In this document: piece by piece, positions 41,983 to 50,560 of the stretch
How positions within the stretch are numbered: position 1 is the stretch's first letter
Layout of the letters: every line of letters starts with the position of its first letter
Origin: Bog-532 sp963830385
GTDB lineage: Bacteria > Actinomycetota > Actinomycetes > Streptosporangiales > Streptosporangiaceae
Assembly (NCBI GenBank): GCA_963830385.1
Contig: CAWHMD010000006.1
Location: forward strand, 434,001-498,000
Direction: 5' to 3'
Length of the DNA: 64,000 nt
Notes under the pieces: model-generated
The model's database searches: none
Told to the model about the DNA's origin: nothing
Seen by the model: only the letters and a program-made list of their open reading frames with translations
Made by a program: the position numbers and the translations under genes

Positions 41983-42791
41983 CCTACACAGAAACTGCGG
42001 TCGGCCAGACGATCGGCCGGCTCCTGAGCGAACAGCCCGACCTGGACCCGTCGGCCGACGGGGCGCTGGACGGCCTCGACCAGTTCCATCTCGGCGGCGC
42101 TGAGGCGACCGGCCTGCTCATCGGCAGCCTCGCCCTCGCCGAGGGCGACCGGGTCCTGGACGTCGGCTCGGGCTTCGGCGGCCCCGCGCGGCAGATCGCC
42201 CGCCGCACCGGCGCCCGCGTCACCGGCATCGACATCACCCCGGCCTACGTCGACGCCGCCCGCGACCTGGCCGCCAGGGCCGGACTGGACGACCTCGTCG
42301 ACTTCCAGGTGGCCGACGTCGCCACGTTCGAACCCGACCCGCTGTTCCAGGCCGCGATCACGATGCACGTCCAGATGAACGTCCAGGGCAAGGCGGCCTG
42401 GTTCGCGCAGATCGCCCGCTGCCTGGCCCCCGGCGCGCCCCTGGCCGTCTGGGAGGTCTGTCGGCCGGGTCCGGCCAACCTGTCCTGGCCGACACTGGCC
42501 TGGCCGATGCCGTGGTCACTCGACGGCACCGACAGCTTCGTCGCCACCGCCGGCTCGCTGCGCGCCTCGATCGAGCAGGGCGGCTTCACCACCACCGAGT
42601 GGGCGGACGAAACGGCCTGGGTCCAGGCCTGGATCACCAAGACCTTCGCGAACGGCCTGCCCGCCGGGCCGGCCCTGCCGATGCTGCTCGACGACGGCTA
42701 CACCCGCGTCATCAACTTCGCCGCCGCACTCGGCGACGGCTCTCTCGAGATCTGGCGCGGGGCCTTCACCAGGAACGGAGGTCAGGCATGA
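41979..42791 (+). CDS. SAM-dependent methyltransferase (type 11 / tocopherol-MT-like)
   Basis: 270 residues. Motif I VLDVGSGFGGPARQIARRTGARVTGIDIT, post-I LDDLVDFQVADVATFEPDPLF, and AQIARCLAPGAPLAVWEVC define the SAM domain; the N-terminal GALDGLDQFHLGGAEATGLLI resembles gamma-tocopherol or small-molecule N/C-methyltransferases. Aromatic residues in the C-terminal cap (WPTLAWPMPWSLDGTD) may shape the substrate pocket. It is coupled to the MFS gene by an ATGA overlap. Confidence 0.9.
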   Translation: MTYTETAVGQTIGRLLSEQPDLDPSADGALDGLDQFHLGGAEATGLLIGSLALAEGDRVLDVGSGFGGPARQIARRTGARVTGIDITPAYVDAARDLAARAGLDDLVDFQVADVATFEPDPLFQAAITMHVQMNVQGKAAWFAQIARCLAPGAPLAVWEVCRPGPANLSWPTLAWPMPWSLDGTDSFVATAGSLRASIEQGGFTTTEWADETAWVQAWITKTFANGLPAGPALPMLLDDGYTRVINFAAALGDGSLEIWRGAFTRNGGQA

Positions 42792-42828
42792 CAATCGATG
42801 CCGTCGCGGACGGCGAAAGGCCCGCCAC

Positions 42829-43608
42829 ATGAGCGCTGGCTTCGCGGCGGGCGAGGAGCAGTGGCGGGCCCGGCTGGGCACGCTGCGGCAGGTGGTACGC
42901 CAAGAGGTGGTGGCCCGGCAGCTGGCCGAATGCCTGGCTGGCCTGCCGCCGCAGCGGGTGCTGGACGTCGGCTGCGGGCAGGGCACGCAGGCGCTGCTGC
43001 TGGCCCGGCGCGGGCACGCCGTCACCGGGCTGGACTCATCGGCCCAGTTGCTCGGCGACTTCCGTACCGCGCTGGCGGCCGAGCCGGCGGAGGTCGGCGA
43101 GCGGGTGCGGCTCGTGCCGGGCGAGGCCGAGGCGGTGACCAGCTTGTTCGCGGGCTCAAGCTTCGACGTCGTGCTCTGTCACGGCGTGCTGATGTACTTC
43201 CCGGACCCCGGTCCCCTGCTCGACGCGATGGCACAGATCCTGGTGCCCGGGGGGATCATGTCCCTGCTGGTCCGCAACGGCGACGCCCTGGCGATGCGCC
43301 CCGGCCTGCTGGGCGACTGGCACCAGGCCGGCGAGGCGTTCGACGAAGCCGGTTACAAGAACCAGATCGGTCTCGACGCCCGCGCCGACCGCCGGCAGGA
43401 CCTGACCGGCGCGCTGGCCCGGCGGCAGCTGACCGTGACCCGCTGGTACGGAGTCCGGGTCTTCACCGACACGGCTGCCTCCGACGCGCCGCTGCCCGGG
43501 AGGGCGACGCTGGATGCCATCCTGCGGTGCGAGGAGCGGGCCGGCCGGACCGACCCGTACCGGCACGTTGCCGCGCTGCTGCACCTGATCGCCCGGCTCG
43601 GTAACTGA
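42829..43608 (+). CDS. SAM-dependent methyltransferase (SmtA/CmoM-like)
   Basis: 259 residues. Motif I VLDVGCGQGTQALLLARRGHAVTGLDSSAQLL, EAEAVTSLFAGSSFDVVLCHGVLMYFPDPGPLLDAMAQILVPGGIMSLLVRNGDALAMRPGLLGDW. The last part, with RNGDALAMRPG and ADRRQDLTGALA, parallels CmoM/SmtA tRNA methyltransferases, but the context argues for a small-molecule substrate. It follows the other methyltransferase by 37 bases and ends the operon. Confidence 0.88.
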   Translation: MSAGFAAGEEQWRARLGTLRQVVRQEVVARQLAECLAGLPPQRVLDVGCGQGTQALLLARRGHAVTGLDSSAQLLGDFRTALAAEPAEVGERVRLVPGEAEAVTSLFAGSSFDVVLCHGVLMYFPDPGPLLDAMAQILVPGGIMSLLVRNGDALAMRPGLLGDWHQAGEAFDEAGYKNQIGLDARADRRQDLTGALARRQLTVTRWYGVRVFTDTAASDAPLPGRATLDAILRCEERAGRTDPYRHVAALLHLIARLGN

Positions 43609-43662
43609 TCGATGGCGATTGCCCGGAGACGTCAGACCTCGATGGTCAGTGGTTCCCCGCGG

Positions 43663-44256
43663 TCAAGCTGACTGGCGGGACCGGGGGCCGAGCTCGGCCG
43701 CGCGCACCTGCAGGTCATTCAGGGCCGCGGCGGCAAAGGGCGCGAACGGCCCGTCATCGACGGCTGCCAGCCAGCGTTCGAAGGCGACGCTGAAGGCGAG
43801 CATGCCCACCTCCGCCCCCAGCCGCGCGGCCAGTTCGTCGGCGCCTCGCTCGCGCAGGGCGGCGGCGATCGACCTGGTGATCCGGGCGAGCTTGAGCAGT
43901 CCCCGCTCCTGCAGCTCGCTGTTCGCCGCGACCACGAGCCGGCGGCGGGCGGCCGTGGCCCGCCGGTGCGGGGTCATCACGACCTCGACGGCCGCGAGCG
44001 CCGCCCGCAGGCATTCGGTGAGCGTCGCGCCAGGGGAAGCAGCCCGGATGGCGTCGGCGAACAGGCCGGCCAGCACGTCTTCCCCGCCGAAGAGGACCTC
44101 GCGCTTATCGGCGAAATGCCGGAAGAACGTGGCGCGGTTCAGTCCCGCGCGGTCGGCGATCTGGGCGACGGTCGTCTCCTCGTACCCGTGCTCCACGAAC
44201 AGGTCCAGCGCGGCGTTCTCCAGGCGCTCTCGCGCGTTCGGCGCCCATCTGCTCAC
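43663..44256 (-). CDS. TetR-family transcriptional regulator
   Basis: 197 residues, GTG start. HTH at about residues 9-55: ARERLENAALDLFVEHGYEETTVAQIADRAGLNRATFFRHFADKREVLF. The remainder is a helical ligand-binding domain. It is divergent from the SDR gene at 44355, and the 98 bases between contain two related dyads (GCGACT-T-AGTCGC and GATGCGA-N5-TCGCATC), so it probably represses itself and the SDR gene until an inducer binds. Confidence 0.93.
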   Translation of the reverse strand: MSRWAPNARERLENAALDLFVEHGYEETTVAQIADRAGLNRATFFRHFADKREVLFGGEDVLAGLFADAIRAASPGATLTECLRAALAAVEVVMTPHRRATAARRRLVVAANSELQERGLLKLARITRSIAAALRERGADELAARLGAEVGMLAFSVAFERWLAAVDDGPFAPFAAAALNDLQVRAAELGPRSRQSA

Positions 44257-44275
44257 GGGTCACATCCTAATCGAC

Positions 44276-44323
44276 GCGACTTAGTCGCATCATCGTGTTA
44301 TCCTGATGCGACTGGATCGCATC
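44276..44323. promoter_or_regulatory. Two TetR operators between divergent TetR and SDR genes
   Basis: GCGACT-T-AGTCGC (44276-44288) and GATGCGA-CTGGA-TCGCATC (44305-44323), both with perfect arms and sharing the GATGCGACT half-site. The first is 20 bases from the TetR GTG, the second 31 bases from the SDR ATG. Confidence 0.75.
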
Positions 44324-44354
44324 GGCGTCAGGGCCACAGCCAAGGGAGAACTTC

Positions 44355-45236
44355 ATGCGCATTTTCGTCACCGGCGCGTCCGGCTGGATCGGCTCGGCCC
44401 TGGTCCCGGAGCTCATCGGCGCCGGCCACCAGGTCCTCGGTCTGGCCCGCTCGGACGCCTCCGCCACGGCAGTCACCGCCATGGGCGCCGGGGTACTACG
44501 CGGCGACCTGGACGACACCGACGTGCTGCGCGCCGGCGCCCTCGACAGCGACGGCGTCATCCACCTCGCCTTCGTCGTGCCCAGCGTGAGCGAGGCTGCG
44601 ACCCGGACCGACGCCAAGGCCATCGAGACGTTTGCCACCAGCCTCGAAGGCTCCGGCAAGCCGATGGTGATCTCGGGCGGAACGATGGTCACACCCGGAC
44701 GTCCCTCGACCGAGCGTGACGAGCTCATCGCCGCGGGACCCATCGCCGCCCGCATCACCAACATGCGAGCCGCCCTCGCCGCCTCGGCGCGAGGCGTTCG
44801 CAGCTCCGTGGTCATGCTGCCCCGCTCGGTGCACGGCCGGGGAGACCGCCACGGCTTCATCCCCCAGCTCATCGCCCTGGCCCGGGCCAAGGGCGTCTCC
44901 GGCTACATCGGCGACGGGGCCAGCCGCTGGCCGGCCGTCCACGTCAAGGACGCTGCGACCCTTTACCGGCTGGCCGTCGAGCAGGCTCCGGCCGGCGCGG
45001 TGCTCAACGCCGTCGGTGACGAAGGCGTGCCCGTCCGCGAGATCGCCGAGGCCATCGGCCGGCACCTGAACCTGCCGGCCCGGTCCCTGCCCGCCGGGGA
45101 ATTCCAGGGCATGCTGGTGCCCCTGCTCAGCACCGACATGCCCGCCTCCAGCACCATCACTCAGGAACTACTGAGCTGGAAGCCCACCCACCCCGGTCTC
45201 ATCGAGGACATCGACCAGGGTCACTACTTCAGTTGA
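44355..45236 (+). CDS. NAD-dependent epimerase/dehydratase-like SDR
   Basis: 293 residues, extended/atypical SDR. The nucleotide motif is MRIFVTGASGWIGSALVPELIGAGHQVLGLARSD (TGxxGxxG), with DGVIHLAFVVP next. The usual YxxxK is not seen; instead VMLPRSVHGRGDRHGFIPQLIALARAKGVSGYIGDGASRWPAVHVKDAATLYRLAVE matches the NAD-binding reductases annotated as NmrA/epimerase-like. Likely an oxidoreductase of small molecules. Good ribosome site AGGGAGAA before the ATG. Controlled by the divergent TetR. Confidence 0.9.
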   Translation: MRIFVTGASGWIGSALVPELIGAGHQVLGLARSDASATAVTAMGAGVLRGDLDDTDVLRAGALDSDGVIHLAFVVPSVSEAATRTDAKAIETFATSLEGSGKPMVISGGTMVTPGRPSTERDELIAAGPIAARITNMRAALAASARGVRSSVVMLPRSVHGRGDRHGFIPQLIALARAKGVSGYIGDGASRWPAVHVKDAATLYRLAVEQAPAGAVLNAVGDEGVPVREIAEAIGRHLNLPARSLPAGEFQGMLVPLLSTDMPASSTITQELLSWKPTHPGLIEDIDQGHYFS

Positions 45237-45313
45237 CCGGCACCCGCGGCCTCGTTGCCGGGCAAATCGCAGATCCGGCGAGGCCGGAGAAAGCCGCCAC
45301 GTATCATGCCGGT

Positions 45314-46486
45314 GTGAACGACCGGCCGGACAAGCGCCGACGGCGACTGCGGCGCCTCGTGATCGCGGCGCCTTTCCTCATCGTGCTGCTGTGGGCCGTT
45401 GTCTCGTATTCGGCCTGGATGCTGCAGCCGACCAGCATGACGTGGAGTGAGCACAGCGCCGAGTGGGTCAGAAACGATGTCCCGTTCGGCAACTCGATGG
45501 TCGACCAGGGCGAGCACCTTTACTACAGCGTGAACGCACCAAAAACGGGCGGCCCGCAGCTGAAGGGGCTGCCGACCGTCGGGCAGACTCCAGCGCGGAC
45601 CAGCAGCCCCCCGAAGTCACAGACCGCGGCCTGGCCGCCGCCGATCAAGCCGGTCTTCCCGCACCCACTGTCCGGCGAAGGAGTCTGGAAGCCGACCGGG
45701 CAGTCAGTCGACGGCGCCCCACCCGTGCTGGTGACGACCTTCCGCCCCGAACTCGCCTATCCGCAGCTTGTCGCCTACGTCGCCTGGTTCGACCACACGC
45801 ACACCGAGATCGGCTACTACCCGGGCCGCTACGAGCCGCCGAACGCCGCGGTACGCGGGCCGGCGATGGTCCCGGAGGATCAGCGCGGGCGGCTGCTGGC
45901 CACCTTCAACGGCGGCTTCACCTACACCGACGGCGCCAATGGCTCAGCCGACAACGGCCGCACGAACGAGCCGCTGAAGGACGGCAACGCCACGCTCATC
46001 GGCTACCGCGACGGCCGTATCGCGATCGTGAAGTGGAGCGGCCGCGCGGATGTCGGCTCGGACGTCGCCTGGGCCCGGCAGAGCCTGGCGCCGATCGTCT
46101 GGGACGGGAAGCTGAACCCGCAGCTGAACGACGACCCGAACAGCCCGCAGTGGGGGTATACGCTCGGCGGCCTGACCCGGGTCTGGCGTAGCGGTGTCGG
46201 CATCGACAGCCGCGGCAACCTCATCTACGTCGCCGCCGACGACCAGACGGTGATCACCTTGGCGAAGATCCTCCAGCACGCCGGCGCGGTCAGGGCGATG
46301 GAGTTCGACATCAATCCTGAATGGCACACGCTGATCACCTACACCCACGGCTCCAGCGGCCTGGTCCCCACGGTGGTCGGGCCGAACCCCATGCAGTCGA
46401 GCAAACGGTATCTCGTCCCCGATGACCGTGATTTCTTCGCCGTCTACCAGCCTCAGCCCGGTCCGGTCACCGTCCCCTTCAAATAG
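45314..46486 (+). CDS. Phosphodiester glycosidase (NAGPA/DUF2233)-like exported protein
   Basis: 390 residues from a GTG at 45314. A TATCAT box ends six bases before it and there is no ribosome site, so a leaderless start is likely. A basic leader (NDRPDKRRRRLRRL) and one helix (VIAAPFLIVLLWAVVSYSAWML) anchor it. The extracytoplasmic domain has LLATFNGGFTYTDG, VKWSGRADVGSDVAWARQSLAPIVWDG, WRSGVGIDSRGNLIYVAADDQTVITLAKILQHAGAVRAMEFDINPEW, which follows the NAGPA-like fold (FNGGF, then the catalytic-region E-F-D-I-N-P in place of D-G). Substrate unknown. Confidence 0.85.
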   Translation: MNDRPDKRRRRLRRLVIAAPFLIVLLWAVVSYSAWMLQPTSMTWSEHSAEWVRNDVPFGNSMVDQGEHLYYSVNAPKTGGPQLKGLPTVGQTPARTSSPPKSQTAAWPPPIKPVFPHPLSGEGVWKPTGQSVDGAPPVLVTTFRPELAYPQLVAYVAWFDHTHTEIGYYPGRYEPPNAAVRGPAMVPEDQRGRLLATFNGGFTYTDGANGSADNGRTNEPLKDGNATLIGYRDGRIAIVKWSGRADVGSDVAWARQSLAPIVWDGKLNPQLNDDPNSPQWGYTLGGLTRVWRSGVGIDSRGNLIYVAADDQTVITLAKILQHAGAVRAMEFDINPEWHTLITYTHGSSGLVPTVVGPNPMQSSKRYLVPDDRDFFAVYQPQPGPVTVPFK

Positions 46487-46589
46487 CCAGCCGCTCGCTT
46501 TCTTAGGGCGCGATAAGGAATTTCTTCGGCCCGGCTGAGTCCTGCCTGATCCCCTTGGCGCAAGCCGCAAAACCCGAGGAGGATTCAGG

Positions 46590-46979
46590 ATGCGCAACCG
46601 GACCAGGACAATTGCCGTCGCCGCGGTCGTGGCCGCGCTCGCCGGCGGCAGCACCGCCGCGGTGGCGTCGACGATGGGGGCCAAACCGGCCGCCGCCAAA
46701 TCCGCCGGCGCCAAGCCGGCCGCGGTCAGCGCGAAGCCGAGCGGGTCCGCCTCCATCCCGGACCGGCGGGGCCACGACCTGATGACCGCCTCGGTGGCCA
46801 GGGAACTGCACGTCAGTACCGCCCGGGCGGCCGCGGCGCTCCAGCCGCTGTTCGCCGCGGGCCGGGCCGACACCTCGTCACCGGCCTTCGCGGCGGCCGC
46901 CCGTTCGCTCGGTGTCAGCACCGGACAGCTGAACACCGCGCTCGGGCAGGCCAAGCAGAGCCTGGCCGAACACAGCTGA
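46590..46979 (+). CDS. Small secreted Ala/Lys-rich protein
   Basis: 129 residues, ATG after GAGGAGGA. The N-terminal signal is RNRTRTIAVAAVVAALAGGSTAAVASTMGA with an AxA-type site. A low-complexity Ala/Lys/Ser stretch (30-55) follows, then a compact helical domain (LMTASVARELHVSTARAAAALQPLFAAGRADTSSPAFAAAARSLGVSTGQLNTALGQAKQSLA) made of two similar helix-turn-helix-like units (ARELHVSTARAAAAL and ARSLGVSTGQLNTAL). Function unknown. It precedes a two-component system by 45 bases and may be its output or its sensed partner. Confidence 0.85.
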   Translation: MRNRTRTIAVAAVVAALAGGSTAAVASTMGAKPAAAKSAGAKPAAVSAKPSGSASIPDRRGHDLMTASVARELHVSTARAAAALQPLFAAGRADTSSPAFAAAARSLGVSTGQLNTALGQAKQSLAEHS

Positions 46980-47024
46980 GAACGCTTGACGGCCGGTTCA
47001 GGAAACGTGCGCGATACTGGCCGC

Positions 47025-47687
47025 GTGCGGGTGCTCGTGGTCGACGACGACGAGGCGGTGCGCAGCGCGCTGACCCACGCGCTGCGCCGCGATGGCTATG
47101 AGGTGTCCACCGCCGCCGACGGCACCAGCGCGCTGGCCACCCTGCTGCGGTTCCCGCACGAGGCTGTCGTGCTCGACGTCCTCATGCCGGAGCCGGGCGG
47201 GATCGAGGTGTGCCGGACGATCAGGGCACGCGGCGACGACACCCCGATCCTCATGCTGACCGCGCGGGACCTGGTGTCGGACCGGGTCGCCGGGCTGGAC
47301 GCCGGCGCCGACGACTACCTGGCCAAGCCGTTCGCGCTGGAGGAGTTGCGGGCGCGGTTGCGGGCGTTGCTCCGGCGCAGCGGCGCGGGCGCCGGCCCGC
47401 TCCGGTTCGCCGACGTCGAACTCGATGCCGCGGCCCACCAGGCGAGCCGCGGCGGCGAACGGCTGCTGCTGACCAAGACCGAATTCGCCTTGCTCGAATT
47501 GCTCGTCCGCAACCCGGGCCGGGTCCTTTCCCGCACGCAGATCTTCGAATCAGTATGGGGCTACGATTTCGGCCCGGAATCGAACGGGCTGTGGGTCTAC
47601 ATCAGCTATCTGCGGCGGAAGATGGGCGAGCCGCGGCTGATCCAGACCGTCCGCGGAATCGGCTACGTGCTGCGCGAAGAGCCATGA
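47025..47687 (+). CDS. OmpR-family response regulator (MprA-like)
   Basis: 220 residues from GTG 47025. GATACT ends six bases before the start and no ribosome site is present, again suggesting a leaderless message. The receiver: VRVLVVDDDEAVRSAL, AVVLDVLMPEPGG, ILMLTARD, DDYLAKPFALEELRARLRALLRR. The winged helix: LLLTKTEFALLELLVRNPGRVLSRTQIFESVWGYDFGPESNGLWVYISYLRRKM and VRGIGYVLR. The layout is that of MprA/PrrA-type regulators. Its TGA overlaps the kinase ATG. Confidence 0.95.
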   Translation: MRVLVVDDDEAVRSALTHALRRDGYEVSTAADGTSALATLLRFPHEAVVLDVLMPEPGGIEVCRTIRARGDDTPILMLTARDLVSDRVAGLDAGADDYLAKPFALEELRARLRALLRRSGAGAGPLRFADVELDAAAHQASRGGERLLLTKTEFALLELLVRNPGRVLSRTQIFESVWGYDFGPESNGLWVYISYLRRKMGEPRLIQTVRGIGYVLREEP

Positions 47688-49030
47688 GCCTGCGCACCAG
47701 GATCACGATCGCCGTCGGCGTGGTCGTATTCTGCGCGCTGGCTATCGTGGCGGCGGTGGTCTATCCCGCCGTCGGCGCGAACCTGCGCGGAGAGTCCGAC
47801 CAAACCCTGGTGCAGGTGGCCCGGCAGGCACCGACGATAGCGGCCAAGCTCAAGCAGGCCGGCACGGTCGGGCAGCTGATCCCGTTCGGGGCCGCCCAGC
47901 TGCAGATCGTTCCCGATGCGGCGGCCGGCCCCACGGCCGAGTTCGCCGACGTTACCGGGCACGACGTCCAGGTGGCGGCCGGGACCGCGAGGCCCTACTT
48001 CCAGGACGAGGCCTACCGGGGCGTCGACTACCGCGTGTACACGATGCAGTTTCCCGGCAATCGGGGAACGCTGGTTCGCGCCGCCCTGCCGGTGGCGGAT
48101 GTGGCCCCGGCCCAGGCATCGCTTGGCTGGCTGCTGCTCGCGCTCGTGCCGGCCGGTGCGATCGGCGCGGCGGTGGTGGCGCGGCTGGCCGCGGGCCGGG
48201 TGCTGCGGCCGGTGAGCCGGCTGACCAGGACCGTCGAGCGGATCAGGGCCACCGGCGACCTCAGCGCGCCGATCGAGACGCCGGGCCAGGACGAGATCAG
48301 CAGGCTCGGCCAGGCCTTCGCCGCGATGACGGCCGCGCTGGACGAGTCGGTGGGCGCGCAACGTCGCCTGGTCGCCGACGCCTCGCACGAGCTGCGCACC
48401 CCGCTCACCAGCCTGATCACCAACCTCGAACTGCTCGCGGAACGGCCGGACGACCCCAGCGTCCCCGCGCTGGCCGCGGCCGCGCGGGCCGAGGCCGGCG
48501 AGCTGCGCGTGCTGGTCAACGACCTGGTCGAGCTCGCGCGGGACGGGCAGGCCTCGTTCCACGTCGAGGACGTCCGCCTGGACCTGGTCGCCGAACGGGT
48601 CGCGGCGCGGGCCGACGGCCGGGCGCCGGGGGCACGCATCGAGCTCGACTGCCGCCCGACGCTGGTCCGCGGCGACCCGGACGCCTTGGAACGGGCGATC
48701 GGCAACCTGGTCGACAACGCGCTGAAGTGGAGCCCGCCCGGCGGCCGGATCCGCGTCTCGGCCGCCGCCGGGACGGTCGAGGTCAGCGACGACGGGCCGG
48801 GGATCCCGGCGGCCGACCTGCCCTACATCTTCGATCGCTTCTACCGGTCGGCGCAGGCGCGGGCGCAGCCCGGCTCGGGCCTCGGCCTCGCGATCGTCCG
48901 CCGGATCGCCGACATGCACGGCGGAACGGTGGCGGCAGTGCCACGGCCGCACGGGGTCACATTCCGCTTCCGCCTGCCGGAAATCGCTGGAGGCCCGCCC
49001 CTGCCCCACGGGCCTCCAGCGAGCAGCTGA
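47684..49030 (+). CDS. Sensor histidine kinase (MprB-like)
   Basis: 448 residues. TM1 (about 9-31) and TM2 (about 147-170) enclose a 115-residue extracytoplasmic sensor. HAMP: RVLRPVSRLTRTVERIRATGDLSAPIETPGQDEISRLGQAFAAMTAAL. HisKA: LVADASHELRTPLTSLITNLELL. HATPase: AIGNLVDNALKWSPPGG, VSDDGPGIP, IFDRFYRS, PGSGLGLAIVRRIADMHGG. Coupled to the preceding regulator. The last 15 codons lie in a perfect 13-bp hairpin that probably terminates the operon. Confidence 0.95.
   Translation: MSLRTRITIAVGVVVFCALAIVAAVVYPAVGANLRGESDQTLVQVARQAPTIAAKLKQAGTVGQLIPFGAAQLQIVPDAAAGPTAEFADVTGHDVQVAAGTARPYFQDEAYRGVDYRVYTMQFPGNRGTLVRAALPVADVAPAQASLGWLLLALVPAGAIGAAVVARLAAGRVLRPVSRLTRTVERIRATGDLSAPIETPGQDEISRLGQAFAAMTAALDESVGAQRRLVADASHELRTPLTSLITNLELLAERPDDPSVPALAAAARAEAGELRVLVNDLVELARDGQASFHVEDVRLDLVAERVAARADGRAPGARIELDCRPTLVRGDPDALERAIGNLVDNALKWSPPGGRIRVSAAAGTVEVSDDGPGIPAADLPYIFDRFYRSAQARAQPGSGLGLAIVRRIADMHGGTVAAVPRPHGVTFRFRLPEIAGGPPLPHGPPASS
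48985..49021 (+). terminator. 13-bp hairpin inside the 3-prime end of the kinase gene
   Basis: CGCTGGAGGCCCG and CGGGCCTCCAGCG pair perfectly around an 11-base loop. The stem ends seven bases before the stop codon and 48 bases before the convergent oxidoreductase stop. Same arrangement as the hairpin at 7500-7534: the terminator is built into the coding tail. Confidence 0.7.
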
Positions 49031-49068
49031 GGTCTGTCACCACCCGAAGGGCAGCTTCTTCGGCCGCG

Positions 49069-50472
49069 TTAGGGGGTGGGCTCGTTGCTGGGATGGATGT
49101 TCTGGTTGATGTGGAACACGTTGTCCGGGTCGTAGCGGTTCTTGACCTGGACCAGCCGGTCCCAGTTGCCGCGGTAGGAGGCCCTGACCCGGTCCTGGCC
49201 CTCCTCCATCAGGAAGTTGACGTAGGCGCCGCCGGCGGAGGTCGGATGCAGCTCCTCCCAGTAGTCCTTGGCCCACCGGGAGATGAGGCCGGCGTTGGCC
49301 GGGTCGGGATCGACGCCGACGATGATGCCGTTGTAGCCGCCGTCCCGGTACGCGAACGCGGTTGCGTCGGCGGGCACCCGGCTGGCCGCGCCGTCCATGG
49401 GGTACAGGTGCATGGTCGAGTGGCCGGTCGGCAGCTGCGCGCCGTACTTGAGGTGCACGTCGATCGCCGCGTCGGAGATCTCGTTGAAGAAGTCGGCCCG
49501 CCAGTACCATTGCAGCCCGGCCGGGTAGAGCGGGTCGAACGCACCCTGCAGCGCGGTGAACGGCATCGGCTGCAGCCCGACCAGCAACGGTGAGCCGTAC
49601 GACCTGACCGGTTCGAGCACCTCGTCGGCCCGGTCGTGCGGCCCGGTGTAACACCACACGATGCCGCACGCCTTGCGGCCCCACAGCGCCTCGGGGAACG
49701 GCGGAGCGGGCGGGATCGTCAGCAGTGCGATCCAGCCGTTCAGCTCCTCGGGCAGCGACGGGAGCAACTCCCGGTACCAGCGCATCACCTCGGCGGTGTC
49801 GGCGAAGTCGTACAGGACCGGGCCGCCGATGATCGTGCCGGCCTCGCCGATGTCATGGCAGCGGAAGGTGAACGAGGTGACCACGCCGAAGTTCCCGCCG
49901 CCGCCGCGCAGCGCCCAGAACAGGTCGCTGTTCGAGCTCTCGCTGGCCGTCACCAGGCTCCCGTCCGCCAGCACCACGTCGGCCGACAGCAGGCTGTCGA
50001 TCGTGAGGCCGAACCGTCTGGTCAGGTAGCCGGTACCGCCGCCCAGGGTCAGCCCGGCCACACCGGTCGAGGCGATGAACCCGGACGGGACGGCCATGCC
50101 GAAGGCCACGGTCGCGTGGTCGACGTCGCCCCAGGTGGCCCCGGCGTCGACCCGGACGGTGTGGTCCTGCGGGCTGACGTTGGTGCTGCGCATCGACGAC
50201 AGGTCGATGACCAGGGCGCCGTCCCACACCCCGAGGCCGGCGGCGTTGTGGCCGCCCCCGCGGACCGCAATCTCGATGCCGTGCTCGCGGGCGAACCGCA
50301 CGCAGCTGATGACGTCGGCGGTGTCCCGGCAGCGGGCGATCGCGGCCGGGTGCTTGTCGATCATGGCGTTGTAGACGGCGCGTCCCTGGTCGTATCCGGG
50401 ATCGCCTTGGGTGATCAGTTCGCCGCGAATGGCCGCGGCCAGTTCGGCGTACGGTGCCGTGGTGGTGGTCAT
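49069..50472 (-). CDS. FAD-linked oxidase, berberine-bridge (BBE) family
   Basis: 467 residues. FAD_binding_4 domain (about 38-180): IEIAVRGGGHNAAG with the His75 expected to carry covalent FAD, ALVIDLSSMRSTNV, VRVDAGATWGDVDHATVAFGMAVPSGFIASTGVAGLTLGGGTGYLTRRFGLTIDSLLSADVVLADG. The second covalent Cys of bicovalent members is absent (STGVAG). The C-terminal BBE segment is YRGNWDRLVQVKNRYDPDNVFHINQNI. Such enzymes oxidise sugars or natural products. No secretion signal. Downstream of and on the same strand as the SARP-type regulator, 88 bases apart. Confidence 0.93.
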   Translation of the reverse strand: MTTTTAPYAELAAAIRGELITQGDPGYDQGRAVYNAMIDKHPAAIARCRDTADVISCVRFAREHGIEIAVRGGGHNAAGLGVWDGALVIDLSSMRSTNVSPQDHTVRVDAGATWGDVDHATVAFGMAVPSGFIASTGVAGLTLGGGTGYLTRRFGLTIDSLLSADVVLADGSLVTASESSNSDLFWALRGGGGNFGVVTSFTFRCHDIGEAGTIIGGPVLYDFADTAEVMRWYRELLPSLPEELNGWIALLTIPPAPPFPEALWGRKACGIVWCYTGPHDRADEVLEPVRSYGSPLLVGLQPMPFTALQGAFDPLYPAGLQWYWRADFFNEISDAAIDVHLKYGAQLPTGHSTMHLYPMDGAASRVPADATAFAYRDGGYNGIIVGVDPDPANAGLISRWAKDYWEELHPTSAGGAYVNFLMEEGQDRVRASYRGNWDRLVQVKNRYDPDNVFHINQNIHPSNEPTP

Positions 50473-50560
50473 GGGTCCCCTCCGGGTCCGTCGTTGACGT
50501 CCAGTGCACGCGAACGTACGCGCCCCGGCGTTCGCGCAGCGTTCGGAGCGCGGGCCGGCG

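Noticed and set aside
39633..43608. A full natural-product gene cluster around the MFS and methyltransferase genes
   Set aside because: No synthase, synthetase, cyclase or precursor peptide is present on either side.
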